A stretch of DNA of 64,000 nucleotides from Oxalobacteraceae sp. CFBP 8761 (GCA_014841595.1 JACYUE010000002.1:620001-684000), one strand, 5' to 3'; shown: positions 48,512 through 57,942, numbered from the stretch's first letter. The notes: generated by a model from the letters alone, not told the origin. Numbers and translations: made by a program.

Positions 48512-48898
48512 GTCGCCCCTGACCACGACACCGAACTCGGCCTCGTACAGCGCGCGCATGCGCTCGCCCGCCTGGACATGCTCGCCTTCGGTGCCGGCGG
48601 CGATGCCGACGTACGGATAGTGGTGCAGGAAGAAGCCGAAGGCGGCCTCGCAGTCGCGTGCGTACTTCATGGTGTCGAGGATGTGGTAGTGCCAGAAGGT
48701 GTCGACATCGACCGTTGGCGAGGCGCCGGCATCCGGGTACTTTTTCATGAGGAACAGGAAGCGCCGGTATTCGGTTTCCACGGCGTTGGTGCGCATTTCG
48801 GACCAGCCTTCGCCGGACGCTTCGTGCATCAGCTTCATCTTGATCGGATTCAGGTCAAGCGCCTCGAAAGCGGCGTATTCGGTATGGGTCGACATCAT
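48293..48898 (-). CDS. GRDP-like domain protein with five FCASPG repeats
   Basis: A 201-residue protein. Residues 8-100 match the glycine-rich domain protein (GRDP/DUF1399-like) family: VDVDTFWHYHILDTMKYARDC (residues 63-83, only part shown), FLHHYPYVG, with H70, H72, C83, H92 and H93. A helical linker to residue 127 is followed by a tail with FCASPG at 132-137, 145-150, 161-166, 177-182 and 193-198, most followed by K and spaced 13 then 16 residues. The ATG at 48898 follows GAGGTGATC, an excellent match to the 16S 3' end. The tail resembles a multi-core peptide precursor or a thiol/metal-binding array; neither is proven. Confidence 0.78.
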   Translation of the reverse strand: MMSTHTEYAAFEALDLNPIKMKLMHEASGEGWSEMRTNAVETEYRRFLFLMKKYPDAGASPTVDVDTFWHYHILDTMKYARDCEAAFGFFLHHYPYVGIAAGTEGEHVQAGERMRALYEAEFGVVVRGDAAFCASPGKPAGATAFCASPGKPAAAANATAFCASPGKQVARGTDSTFCASPGMPALMTSKIAFCASPGKRA

Positions 48899-49130
48899 GA
48901 TCACCTCGTGTATGTTTGTGGATGAATCGGACAATGCTGGCGGCTGTCACGGTGTCTGAGGCGGTATTTCCGTAGCGCATTATCGGGAAATTCCGGTGGT
49001 ATTGACCTGTGACAGACACAGCCATTGTCATGCGCTGGCTCAGCTCAGCAGTTGCGCTAGATCAAACTTGGGAGCATGGACGAGCGCGGTGACGGGCGAC
49101 GTCGTCACCGTTGCTGGGAAAGGGGACGCC

Positions 49131-50999
49131 TCAGGCGGCGACGGGCGAGATTGGGGTGCTGTCAGTGCGCAGGCCAGGGCCAGCTGCCGCCGGGGTACCG
49201 GCCCCTGGAGCACCATCCACCGGAATACTGACCACGATCGTGGTGCCGCTGCCCATGCCGCTGCTGTTGATCGAGAACGAGCCGCCCAGGATGGCGATGC
49301 GTTCCTCGATGCCCACCAGGCCGAAGGAGCCGTGGCGGTTGCGGCTGCCCGGCTGCAGGCCGACGCCGTTGTCGCAGATCGTCATGGTGAGCATGCCGGC
49401 ATGCTGGTGCAGCGTGATGCCGACCTCGCTGGCACGCGCGTGGCGCGCCACGTTGTTGAGCGACTCCTGCAGGATGCGGAAGAACGCGGTCGCACTGTTG
49501 TCATCGATGCGGTGCTCGCCATTGTCATCCACCAGCTCGCAGGTGATGCCGGTGCGGCGCGCGAAGTCGGCCACCTGCCAGTCGACGGCGGCCGACAGGC
49601 CCAGATCGAGTACGTTCGGCCGCAGGTCGTTGATGATCTGGCGCACGCTGCGGATGGTGACGTCGATCTGGCGCACCGTGGCGGCGGCGCGCGCGTGCAG
49701 GCGCTGCTGCGCCCCGCGGGTACGGTTGGCCAGCAGTTCGGCCTCGATTTTCAGTGCCAGCAGGTTCTGCGCCAGGTCGTCGTGGATTTCGCGCGCAATG
49801 CGCTTGCGCTCGCCTTCCTTGATCTGCTCCGCGTGGGCGGCAAGCAGGCGCAGTTTTTCATGGCTGGCCTGAAGCTTGGTCTGCGAGGCGCGCAGTTCGC
49901 GCGTCATTTCCTCGGCCATGCGCAGCGCGTTGCGGCGCGACGAAGCCAGCGTCTGGAACAGCGCGTAGAGCAGGGCGGTACTCATGCCGGCCGCAAGCGC
50001 TGCCAGCCATGGGTAATACATGTCGAAGCGGGTGTACATGTCGGACCTGAGAATGCTGAAGTCGGCGCGCCAGACGCGCTGGTTGAATTCAATGGGCAGG
50101 CTGGCCGCAAAGATCCCGTCGTCGGTCTGCGGGGTGGCCGGATTGGGTCGGGCGCTCGTGGCCAGGCTGTCGTACAGCACGGCGCGCGGCGGCGCTTCGC
50201 CCGGTTCGGGCGCCAGTGCGGTCAGCTCGGTCAGCACCAGGCGCACGCCCTTGACGGGAAATTCATCGAGCACACCGGCGACCAGCGGCGCAAGGCCGAA
50301 GCCGAGACCGGCCGAACCGATATACGCCAGGCGCCGTGCCTGTACGCTGTCGTTGGGCAGGTCACTGCGGTAGACCGGCAGGCGCAGCGCCAGCGCGCTC
50401 TGGTTGGGGCCGGGCCGCAAGGCGATGCGGGTGCCCGAGGCGCTCGAGCTGCCGGTATCGCGCGCCACGGCCAGCGAGCGCCGGGTCGTGCCGCGCGCTT
50501 CCAGGTCCAGCCCCAGCCGGTCGAGCAGATTCAGTGGCAATGGTTCCATGTACACCAGCACCGTGTAGGTATCGCGATCGGGCGCCGTCAGCAACGGGGT
50601 ATGCACGACGCCGCGCCGCGCCAGGCGCTTTTGCAACTCGTCGTTCAGTGCCGGCAGGCCGTCGGCGCGCACCGCGCGCGCGTAGTTGATGTTGACGATG
50701 CCGGGGAAGTGGCGCTTGATGTCGAGTTCACCGACATACTGGTGGAACTGGGCGGCGCTGGTATCTGGTTCGGCGCGAAACAGCCCGGCGACCCCGCGCA
50801 GCACGTCGCTGTAGCTCTTGATCCGGGCATCGATATTGTTCTGGGCGGCGCGCGCCATGGCGCGAAAGCGTGTCTGCGCATCGCTTTCGATCGCACCGGA
50901 CGTCGCACAGTAGGCGCCGGCCCCGAACGCCAGCGACAGCACCACGCCGACGATCATGGCGGCGGGTACGAACGTCCCGGCTTGGCGGTCTGGATGCAT
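49131..50999 (-). CDS. CHASE-domain sensor histidine kinase (NarX-like kinase core)
   Basis: A 622-residue membrane kinase: first transmembrane helix about 10-30, extracytoplasmic CHASE domain (about 75-280; HFPGIVNINYARAV, VYMEPLPLN), second transmembrane helix about 331-350, a coiled linker and a HisKA_3 core with H406 in IAREIHDDLAQNLLAL, then HATPase (SLNNVARHARASEVGI, FGLVGIEERI). CHASE domains sense small extracellular molecules. The partner LuxR-type regulator is not next to it. Start at MHPDRQAG, with GAGATCCGCC before the ATG. The proline/alanine-rich C-terminus is probably disordered. Confidence 0.87.
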   Translation of the reverse strand: MHPDRQAGTFVPAAMIVGVVLSLAFGAGAYCATSGAIESDAQTRFRAMARAAQNNIDARIKSYSDVLRGVAGLFRAEPDTSAAQFHQYVGELDIKRHFPGIVNINYARAVRADGLPALNDELQKRLARRGVVHTPLLTAPDRDTYTVLVYMEPLPLNLLDRLGLDLEARGTTRRSLAVARDTGSSSASGTRIALRPGPNQSALALRLPVYRSDLPNDSVQARRLAYIGSAGLGFGLAPLVAGVLDEFPVKGVRLVLTELTALAPEPGEAPPRAVLYDSLATSARPNPATPQTDDGIFAASLPIEFNQRVWRADFSILRSDMYTRFDMYYPWLAALAAGMSTALLYALFQTLASSRRNALRMAEEMTRELRASQTKLQASHEKLRLLAAHAEQIKEGERKRIAREIHDDLAQNLLALKIEAELLANRTRGAQQRLHARAAATVRQIDVTIRSVRQIINDLRPNVLDLGLSAAVDWQVADFARRTGITCELVDDNGEHRIDDNSATAFFRILQESLNNVARHARASEVGITLHQHAGMLTMTICDNGVGLQPGSRNRHGSFGLVGIEERIAILGGSFSINSSGMGSGTTIVVSIPVDGAPGAGTPAAAGPGLRTDSTPISPVAA

Positions 51000-51130
51000 G
51001 GCGGATCTCACGAACGTGAGGCTGGTTGTGGACGTGCGCGTGTCGCATGTTTCCACGCTAAGCATTGTCGGCCTCTACCGTAGCTAGCAGGTTTACTAGG
51101 TTCTGCAATCTGCCGGCTCTTTGATGAGAA

Positions 51131-51165
51131 CACGGCGCCCGGCTCGTTGCGAGCGGGGCGCCGTG
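51131..51165. terminator. Strong inverted repeat after the metallophosphoesterase gene
   Basis: A 16-base arm beginning CACGGCGCCC pairs with the second arm ending GGGCGCCGTG, with one mismatch and a TTG loop. It lies 22 bases after the metallophosphoesterase stop. The T-run is weak. Confidence 0.65.
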
Positions 51166-51186
51166 ACACAGTTGGCGTGGGCCGGC

Positions 51187-53367
51187 CTAGTTGAAGCTCA
51201 GCCCGTTGTTGCTGGCGTTACTGACTTTCTTGCCCTTCAGGTCGACCGTGAAATGGTCGCTCGGCTTGGCCGAGCCAAGACCCTTGAGGATCGCGAAGAC
51301 GCCCTTGAACTGCTGCTGGAACGGCACGTGCACCGGGTTCTGGTCGGACGGCTTGTCGCCGATGCGCACGATCGGCGCTGGCGAGGCAGGGAACGCCGCC
51401 ATCAGCACCTTGTACTGGTTCACGCGTGCCTGGCCCATGTCGCGCAGGGCCAGTTCGCCCGCATACACGGTGCGGTGGAAGTCGCCGTAGAACGCGTACG
51501 GGGTGAGGTTCGCAAAGTCGTCCAGGCGCAGACCGGCGGCCGTGGCCAGGCGTTCGGCGCGCACCGTGGCGTCCTGCCAGTCGGTGGCCAGCGTCGAGGC
51601 GGCAACCGTGGTGGTCGGGGGCGTGCCGGCGGCGGCGCATGCGGCGCTCAAGGGCAGGATGCCGGGCGCGTCCTTCAGTTGCGCCAGCGTGACCTTGGTC
51701 TGCAGTTGCGACAGGATCAGCATCTGCTTGCCGTTCAGGGCCATCGCGGCTTCTTTCATCTCGCATGGCCAGTATTCGTCCATGAAGCGCAGGCGCGACA
51801 GTTCGCCGAAGTACTGGTGCGTGAATTCGCCGTACGAGCGGGTGTCGAGGATGCTGCGGTCCCAGCGCTTGGCGACATCGGCGTTAACCGAGCTGCCCTT
51901 GAGGTAATCGTTTTCGACCACGTAGTGCGGGAACAGTTCGGCAAAGCGCGGCACTGTCGACAGCGGCATGGTCTGGACGTCGATCGTCTCGGCGTCCTTG
52001 TAGGTCACGACCTTGTAGGCGGCGCCATACACGGCCAGCGACGGCGACTGCACGTTGACGAGGTAGTTGCCACTGCCGTCGGTGTGGTCGTTGGTGCCGT
52101 TGAAGTGCATGTGGCCGCCCACGTGCAGGCGCAGGCCCGTGGCCGCCACGGCATTGGCGACGCTCGCGTCCGGCACGCGCGCCGTCTGGAACGCGCCCGA
52201 CTTGAACACGTCCTTCATGGCCTGCGTCTGGTTGGCGTAGAAGTCCATCGTCGGATAGTGCGAGAAGGCCATCAGCTGCTTGCCCTCGGCCTTGGCGCGC
52301 GCGGCCACCGACTTGATGTAGTCCATCAGGAACATCTTGTGGGTGATCACCTTGTTCCAGCCGGCGTTGCCAGCGCCGTCGAAGCCCTTGAAGCTGGTCG
52401 GGTTGGCCGGATCGAACTTCGCGTTCGGCACGAACACATTGGCGTCGATCGACAGCAGCCACAGGCCCTTGACCGGCTCGACCAGGTACGTCGTGTCGAT
52501 CAGCTTCGTGCACTTGGTGAAGGCTTTGCCGAGCTTGGCCTCGCCAGCAGCTTTATAAGAGCCGCCCGAGCCTTCGGCGCAGATCTCGAATTCGCGGCTC
52601 TTGCCGCCAGACTGCGCCAGGGCTGCGTCATACGTGTATTTGCCGGCGTCGTACTTGCTGAACGGGGTTTCCCACAGCAGGTCGGCCTTGTTCGGCATGA
52701 AGCCAAATTCGCCCATCTTGACCATCAGGCGTTCGGTGCCTTGTTCCATGACCTGGTCGGTGCAGATTACCGTCGGGTCCTTGGCCAGGCACGCTGGATT
52801 GCCGGTGGCGTAGATCTTCTGTTCCTTGCCGTCCTTGGTCAGAAAGTCGTTCTTGCCCGCTTCGTTGTCGTCAAACGGCTCGACCGGGTCGTGGTTGCCG
52901 GGTGCGATGAAAAAACGCATGCCCTTGGCCTGGTACTGCTTCATGATCTCGGCGATGCCGTCGACGTTCATCGGCTGGGCGTCGTCGGTATAGTCGCCCG
53001 GGAGCGCAACGACGCGGATGCCCTTGGCATAGGCGTCGTCGAGTGCGGCGTAGAAGGCGAAGTAGTTTTCGTTGAACAGGCGCGTGGACGTCAGCTGCGC
53101 ATACATCGTGCGGATGGTCGCGTTCCTGCCGTCTTTCGTCGGGATCCCGGCGAACTGGCTGCTCTTGAAGTCGCCGTAGACATTCTGGAAGTGGACGTCG
53201 CTCATGAAGGCGACGGCGGTGCTCACCGGCACTGGTGCCGGTGCCGGTGTTTGCACCGGCTGCGTGACGACAGGGGCGTCGCTGTCGCCGGGACTGCAGC
53301 CTGCCAGCAGGGCCAGCAGGGAAAGCGCCGCGCAGGTGGCGGCGCGGTGATGCATTGGACGGGTCAT
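51187..53367 (-). CDS. Metallophosphoesterase lipoprotein
   Basis: A 726-residue protein with a lipoprotein signal (LSLLALLAGCSPG) and a proline/valine linker. The catalytic set of calcineurin-like phosphoesterases is complete: D-x-H in FMSDVHFQN, GD in ALPGDYTDD, GNHD in APGNHDPVE, H in AFSHYPTMD and GHxH in VGGHMHFNG. The region between GNHD and SHYP carries an insertion of about 200 residues, and about 270 residues follow the last motif. Substrate (phosphodiester, nucleotide or phospholipid) is not evident. The ATG at 53367 follows CCGGAGTAATTGC. Confidence 0.85.
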   Translation of the reverse strand: MTRPMHHRAATCAALSLLALLAGCSPGDSDAPVVTQPVQTPAPAPVPVSTAVAFMSDVHFQNVYGDFKSSQFAGIPTKDGRNATIRTMYAQLTSTRLFNENYFAFYAALDDAYAKGIRVVALPGDYTDDAQPMNVDGIAEIMKQYQAKGMRFFIAPGNHDPVEPFDDNEAGKNDFLTKDGKEQKIYATGNPACLAKDPTVICTDQVMEQGTERLMVKMGEFGFMPNKADLLWETPFSKYDAGKYTYDAALAQSGGKSREFEICAEGSGGSYKAAGEAKLGKAFTKCTKLIDTTYLVEPVKGLWLLSIDANVFVPNAKFDPANPTSFKGFDGAGNAGWNKVITHKMFLMDYIKSVAARAKAEGKQLMAFSHYPTMDFYANQTQAMKDVFKSGAFQTARVPDASVANAVAATGLRLHVGGHMHFNGTNDHTDGSGNYLVNVQSPSLAVYGAAYKVVTYKDAETIDVQTMPLSTVPRFAELFPHYVVENDYLKGSSVNADVAKRWDRSILDTRSYGEFTHQYFGELSRLRFMDEYWPCEMKEAAMALNGKQMLILSQLQTKVTLAQLKDAPGILPLSAACAAAGTPPTTTVAASTLATDWQDATVRAERLATAAGLRLDDFANLTPYAFYGDFHRTVYAGELALRDMGQARVNQYKVLMAAFPASPAPIVRIGDKPSDQNPVHVPFQQQFKGVFAILKGLGSAKPSDHFTVDLKGKKVSNASNNGLSFN

Positions 53368-53407
53368 GCAATTACTCCGGTCATCAAGATGCCCGGAGGA
53401 TGACATC

Positions 53408-53436
53408 GTTACATGACCGGATGGTTACATGACCGG
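53408..53436. repeat. Direct repeat of GTTACATGACCGG
   Basis: Two copies of GTTACATGACCGG, 16 bases apart, lie between glnS end and the metallophosphoesterase promoter region. Possible binding site or chance duplication. Confidence 0.5.
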
Positions 53437-53452
53437 CTGTAGAACCCGCTGC

Positions 53453-55207
53453 TTACTTGCCCCAGCTGTCCTTGAGCGTCGTCACCCGGTTGAAGACCGG
53501 CTTGCCCGGCGTCGAATCGACGCGGTCGGCCACGAAGTAGCCATGACGCTCGAACTGGAAGCGCTGGTCGCCCACGGCGTCCTTCAGGCCCGGTTCCAGA
53601 TACGCGGTGATGGTCTCGAGCGCATTCGGATTGAGCACCGTCTTGAAGTCCTTGCCGCCGGCGTCCGGCTGCGGGTCCAGGAACAGGCGATCGTACAGGC
53701 GCACTTCGGCTTCCAGCGCGCTGGCGGCGCTGACCCACGTGATGTTGCCCTTCACCTTGTAGTTGTCCGCGCCCGGCGTGCCCGACTTCGAATCCTCGAA
53801 GTACTTCACGTGCACGGCGGTGACGTTGCCGTCGGCATCCTTGTCAAAGCCCGTGCACTCGACCACGTAGCCATACTTCAGGCGCACGCGGCTGCCCGGC
53901 AGGTCGCCCTGCGGCGGCGTGAAGCGGAAGTAGCCCTTGACCGGCGTTTCCATGAAGTCTTCCTGCTCGATCCACAGTTCGCGCGTGAACGGGAAGGTGC
54001 GCTTGCCCATCTCGGGATGGTGCGGGTGCACGGGCGAGCTGCACTCGTGCGACTCGCCTTCAGGGAAGTTGTCGACGATGAGTTTCAAAGGACGCAGCAC
54101 GGCAATCGCGCGCGGCGCTTTCGGGTCGAGATCATCACGCAGCGCGCCTTCGAGCGTGCTCATGTCGATCCAGCCGTCAGCTTTCGACACGCCGATGCGC
54201 TCGCAGAACAGCTGCAGCGATTCGGGCGTGTAGCCGCGGCGGCGCAGGCCAACGATGGTCGGCATGCGCGGGTCGTCCCAGCCGGTGACGGTGCCATCGT
54301 CGACCAGCGCGCGCAGCTTGCGCTTGGAGGTCACGACATAGGTCAGGTTCAGGCGCGCGAATTCGTACTGGCGCGGCACCGGCTTGTTGAAGAAGCCGCC
54401 CTCGGCCAGCGTCTCGACCAGCCAGTCGTAGAACGGGCGGTGATCCTGGAATTCCAGCGTGCACAGCGAGTGTGTGATGTTTTCGATCGCATCCGAGATC
54501 GGGTGCGTGTAGTCGTACATCGGGTAGATGCACCAGGCGTCGCCCGTGCGGTGGTGGTGCGCATGGCGGATGCGGTACAGGGCCGGATCGCGGTTCGTCA
54601 TGATCGGCGACGACATCGCGTCTTCGCTCATCTTGGCGCGCAGGATGTGTTCGCCATCCTTGTACTTGCCGGCTTTCATGTCGCGGAACAGCTGCAGCGA
54701 TTCTTCGGTCGGGCGGTCGCGGAAGCGCGAATTGGTGCCCAGCGTGCCGAAATTGCCGCGGTTCTTCGCCATCTCTTCGGCGCTCTGGCTGTCGACGTAG
54801 GCTTTCCCGTTCTGGATCAGGTACTCGGCCATCGCGTATAGCTGGTCGAAGTAGTCGCTGGCGTAGTACAGGTGTTCCTGGCCGTCTTGCTGCCACGAGA
54901 AACCAAGCCACTTGACGCTGTCGATGATCGTGTCGACGTATTCCTGGTCTTCCTTCTCGGGATTGGTGTCGTCGAAACGCAGGTGGCACAGGCCGCCGTA
55001 GTCGCGCGCCAGGCCGAAGTTCAGGCAGATCGATTTGGCGTGGCCGATGTGCAGGTAGCCATTCGGCTCGGGCGGGAAGCGCGTGATCACGGGCGGCAGG
55101 CCCTCACGGGCATGCGTGCCGGCGGCCAGGTCGGATTCGACGATGGCACGCACAAAGTTCGACGACGGTGCGTTGCCCGGCGCCGGGGAATTCTTGTCGT
55201 TGCTCAT
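53453..55207 (-). CDS. glnS: Glutaminyl-tRNA synthetase
   Basis: A 584-residue class Ib aminoacyl-tRNA synthetase. The HIGH motif is in FPPEPNGYLHIGHAKSI near residue 45, the second signature is VTSKRKLRALV (in place of KMSKS), and family blocks such as TRFPPEPNG, RFDDTNPEKEDQEYV and WCIYPMYDYTHPISDAIE confirm GlnRS. The C-terminal anticodon-binding beta barrels are complete. The start MSNDKNSP was chosen; a longer open frame runs upstream over the J-domain gene region but has no support. Its promoter is opposite that of the J-domain gene. Confidence 0.95.
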   Translation of the reverse strand: MSNDKNSPAPGNAPSSNFVRAIVESDLAAGTHAREGLPPVITRFPPEPNGYLHIGHAKSICLNFGLARDYGGLCHLRFDDTNPEKEDQEYVDTIIDSVKWLGFSWQQDGQEHLYYASDYFDQLYAMAEYLIQNGKAYVDSQSAEEMAKNRGNFGTLGTNSRFRDRPTEESLQLFRDMKAGKYKDGEHILRAKMSEDAMSSPIMTNRDPALYRIRHAHHHRTGDAWCIYPMYDYTHPISDAIENITHSLCTLEFQDHRPFYDWLVETLAEGGFFNKPVPRQYEFARLNLTYVVTSKRKLRALVDDGTVTGWDDPRMPTIVGLRRRGYTPESLQLFCERIGVSKADGWIDMSTLEGALRDDLDPKAPRAIAVLRPLKLIVDNFPEGESHECSSPVHPHHPEMGKRTFPFTRELWIEQEDFMETPVKGYFRFTPPQGDLPGSRVRLKYGYVVECTGFDKDADGNVTAVHVKYFEDSKSGTPGADNYKVKGNITWVSAASALEAEVRLYDRLFLDPQPDAGGKDFKTVLNPNALETITAYLEPGLKDAVGDQRFQFERHGYFVADRVDSTPGKPVFNRVTTLKDSWGK

Positions 55208-55406
55208 GAGATAGTTCTGGGAGGGTAAGGTGTCGGGCATTTTACCGTAGACAGCGACCCTGTAGCATGCCCTCGTCGTTACCCTGCCTGCTGCCACCGC
55301 CATCCCGCAAAAGCAGGCACCCGCGCCCCGTCGAACCTTTTCTATAGGATAATCTCTCTTTAAACCGTGATTCATTGCCAGACGGCTGACGCCGGGAGAG
55401 TTTCTG

Positions 55407-55700
55407 TTGGAAAATTTATATGCGATCCTCGGCGTGGCCCCGAATGCCACCGACGACGAGATCAAGAAGGTCTACCGCTCGCTGGCCATGCGCTATCACC
55501 CGGACCGCAATCAGGCGCCGGGCGCCGAGGCGCGCTTCAAGGCCGTGAGCAAGGCCTACGAGATCCTCTCCGACCGCGCCAGGCGCGACGAATACAACCA
55601 GAGCCTGAATCACCGCATCGTGCTCGACGCCGAAGCCGAAGCCTTCGAGCTGTGGCGTTCGCTGTTCGCCCTGAACGGCGTCAACCTGCCCGCGCACTGA
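55407..55700 (+). CDS. Small J-domain protein
   Basis: A 97-residue protein consisting almost only of a J domain: [20 protein letters not shown], the HPD motif in MRYHPDRNQ and the fourth helix [20 protein letters not shown]. It should stimulate an Hsp70. The start is TTG, preceded by GGGAGAG; no ATG is available ahead of the first helix. The unknown genes that follow on the same strand may be its clients or targets. Confidence 0.85.
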   Translation: MENLYAILGVAPNATDDEIKKVYRSLAMRYHPDRNQAPGAEARFKAVSKAYEILSDRARRDEYNQSLNHRIVLDAEAEAFELWRSLFALNGVNLPAH

Positions 55701-55748
55701 CGCCTCGGCCGCGCATGCGGCCCGCCATACCCATCTACAGGACACACT

Positions 55749-56258
55749 ATGAAAAACGTACATCCCGAATTCTCTTTCCAGTCGCGTGAACTGGAAGGCC
55801 AGATCGAAGGCACCCTGGGCGACCCGCCGAACCGCAAGAACTACGACATGATGGTGAACGCCCTGGTGTCGGAATACGCCGACGGCGGCGGCATCGACGA
55901 CGTCAACATGATGGCCTTCGCACTGGTCGACAAGATCCGCTTCCTGGACGCCAAGGGCCTGATGGGCGAAGCACTGGACTACGCCGACGGCGACCCTTCC
56001 AAGGTGTTTGCGATGGCCGAATGCACGGGCGACGATGGCGCGAAGATGTACGAAGCGATGACGACCAACTTCCCCGAGCTGGCGCGCCAGGCGATCATCA
56101 CCGCATTCCTGTTCAAGAACCAGAATCGCTGGGACGATGAAGACCAGTCGCTCGAGCAGCTGGGCCGCAATGACGATGGCGACGATGTCGATGAAGACGG
56201 CGAAGCAACCGACGACTTCAGCGGCCTGTTCGACGAAGGAGACCGCGATGAGCGATGA
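55749..56258 (+). CDS. Acidic protein of unknown function (J-domain cluster)
   Basis: A 169-residue soluble protein. The first 130 residues are helical (DMMVNALVSEYADGG, MMAFALVDKIRFLDAKGLMGEAL); the C-terminus is strongly acidic (RNDDGDDVDEDGEATDDF). No known domain recognised. It begins 48 bases after the J-domain gene and its end overlaps the next gene by eleven bases, so translation is probably coupled. Confidence 0.7.
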   Translation: MKNVHPEFSFQSRELEGQIEGTLGDPPNRKNYDMMVNALVSEYADGGGIDDVNMMAFALVDKIRFLDAKGLMGEALDYADGDPSKVFAMAECTGDDGAKMYEAMTTNFPELARQAIITAFLFKNQNRWDDEDQSLEQLGRNDDGDDVDEDGEATDDFSGLFDEGDRDER

Positions 56259-57039
56259 CACCGGCAGCAAGAACGAACACCTGCCGGCCCTGACGCAGCA
56301 GGTGGGCGACCTGGTGCTGGCCGGCTCGCTCGACCACGCCGAAGAGGTGTTCTCGAAAGCGGCCGACGAGCATGGCGACTACGCCGTGGCGCAGGTGCTC
56401 AGCGACCTGCCACCGCAAGTGACGGCGCTGCACCTGGCCGGCTTTGACGGCGGCAAGACGTCGCTGGCCACGATGCTGGTCCCGCCCAAGGCCTGGGCCG
56501 ACAGTCTGGCCTACATCGCCGCGACCTGGCCCGACAACCTGATCGAGGACGATCCCGAGCGCATCGCCGAAAACCTGTTCAACCACGTCCATGGCGTGGT
56601 GTATGCGCAGGACGACGAAGAGCGCCGCAACGAGCTGCTCGAAGCGGCATCGGCCACCGACCATGGCGCGACGATCTTCGCGATCATGTGGTCGCTGGCC
56701 CCGCGCGAAATCCTCGAAGTGGCAGGCGAAATCCTGTCCAAGGGGCGTTACGTGAGCGGCCAGACGAGTGCCGACAGCGACATCGTGCCGCTGGCGGTCG
56801 ACCTGGCCAAGGCCAGCGAAGATGGCTGGGAGCGTTCGCTGCTGGAGCTGTTCCCGGAATTCAGGCACAGCGCCGAGATGGCCGAAATCGAACTGCCGGA
56901 CGATCCGGATGAAGAGTCCGAATTCATGCAGCGCTCGACCCGCGACCTGCTGCTCCGCCTGCGCAAGCAGGTGCCGTCGGTGCGCAGCATGCCGCGCCGC
57001 AGCCCGCGCCGCAGCCTGGGCTCGGACATCTTTTCGTGA
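56248..57039 (+). CDS. Protein of unknown function (J-domain cluster)
   Basis: A 263-residue, mainly helical soluble protein. Repeated short helical blocks (QVGDLVLAGSLDHAEEVFSKA; VAQVLSDLPPQVTALHLAG) suggest a helical-repeat scaffold, and a basic end (RRSPRRSLGSD) follows. GAAGGAGACCGCG stands before the ATG at 56248. No family recognised. It overlaps both neighbours. Confidence 0.7.
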   Translation: MSDDTGSKNEHLPALTQQVGDLVLAGSLDHAEEVFSKAADEHGDYAVAQVLSDLPPQVTALHLAGFDGGKTSLATMLVPPKAWADSLAYIAATWPDNLIEDDPERIAENLFNHVHGVVYAQDDEERRNELLEAASATDHGATIFAIMWSLAPREILEVAGEILSKGRYVSGQTSADSDIVPLAVDLAKASEDGWERSLLELFPEFRHSAEMAEIELPDDPDEESEFMQRSTRDLLLRLRKQVPSVRSMPRRSPRRSLGSDIFS

Positions 57040-57932
57040 CGGCAGGCCCCAGCATGTTGCCTGCCATTGTCATTGAAAAGCCGCCCCGGCTGATCCGCGC
57101 GATCCGGCTGCTGCCGGTCGACGCCACGCCCGATGAAGCGGCGATCCTGGCCGACGAACTGTCCGGAATCACCGCCATGGTGGCCGAAAAGTTCACCAAC
57201 GACCGCACCGCCGAAGGCATCGGGCGCGCGCTGCTGTTGACGGTCGGCGGCATCTCGCTGGGCCTCGAACATCTGATCCAGACCGAGGAAGAGGGCGACC
57301 TCGATGCGCTCGACATCCTGATCGGGGAGGGCGCCGAGCACGCATTCCAGGCGGGCTTTCGCCTGATCCGCGAGCTGGCCGCGCTGCCCGAGGACAGCCT
57401 GGTGAGCGAGTACGATCTCGACCCGATCTATGCGCAGCGGCGCCTGAAAGAACTGTTCGTCGACATCTGCACGGCCGATCCGGGCGAAACGTGGTCGGGC
57501 TACGAGCGCTACCTGGGCCAGGTGCGCCAGCGCCAGGAAGTCCAGGCAGTCGTCAAGGCGGCCGAGTGGCTGCGCAAGCACCACTACGAGGGCGCGGTCG
57601 TCGATCCGGACCTGAATGCCGAAGGCGTGATCGCGATGGCGGTCATCTTCGCGGCCGAGGGCGGCGCGCGCATCACGGCGCGCACTGGCCAGCGCGAGTT
57701 CGAACGCTTCGTCAAGGCGGTGCGCAAGCACAATCCCGACTTCGAAGCCGGCTGGGCCGAGCTGATGGCGCGCGTGCCGCCGGCGCACCAGCCCGTGATC
57801 GCCGCGCGCATCGCCACCTACCGCGCCAGTTGCACGGTGCTGCAACTGATTGGCACGACGGCGACGATGAAGCAGCTGTTCGCCGAAATGGAAAACTACG
57901 CCGGGTCGGAGCTCGATCCCGAGTATCCGTGA
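57036..57932 (+). CDS. Protein of unknown function (J-domain cluster)
   Basis: A 298-residue helical soluble protein with no recognised domain. It has LVSEYDLDPIYAQRRLKELFVDI and EFERFVKAVRKHNPDFEAGWAELM-like segments (shown in part) and no export signal. The GTG start overlaps the previous stop as GTGA. It shares acidic, helical character with the two preceding proteins, so these three may form a complex; this is inference. Confidence 0.68.
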   Translation: MTAGPSMLPAIVIEKPPRLIRAIRLLPVDATPDEAAILADELSGITAMVAEKFTNDRTAEGIGRALLLTVGGISLGLEHLIQTEEEGDLDALDILIGEGAEHAFQAGFRLIRELAALPEDSLVSEYDLDPIYAQRRLKELFVDICTADPGETWSGYERYLGQVRQRQEVQAVVKAAEWLRKHHYEGAVVDPDLNAEGVIAMAVIFAAEGGARITARTGQREFERFVKAVRKHNPDFEAGWAELMARVPPAHQPVIAARIATYRASCTVLQLIGTTATMKQLFAEMENYAGSELDPEYP

Positions 57933-57942
57933 AGGCTGCCAG

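Noticed and set aside
48303..48620. Plus-strand frame with LPGDAQNA repeats opposite the FCASPG tail
   Set aside because: The repeats are the antisense reading of the minus-strand units; the conserved GRDP domain fixes the coding strand.
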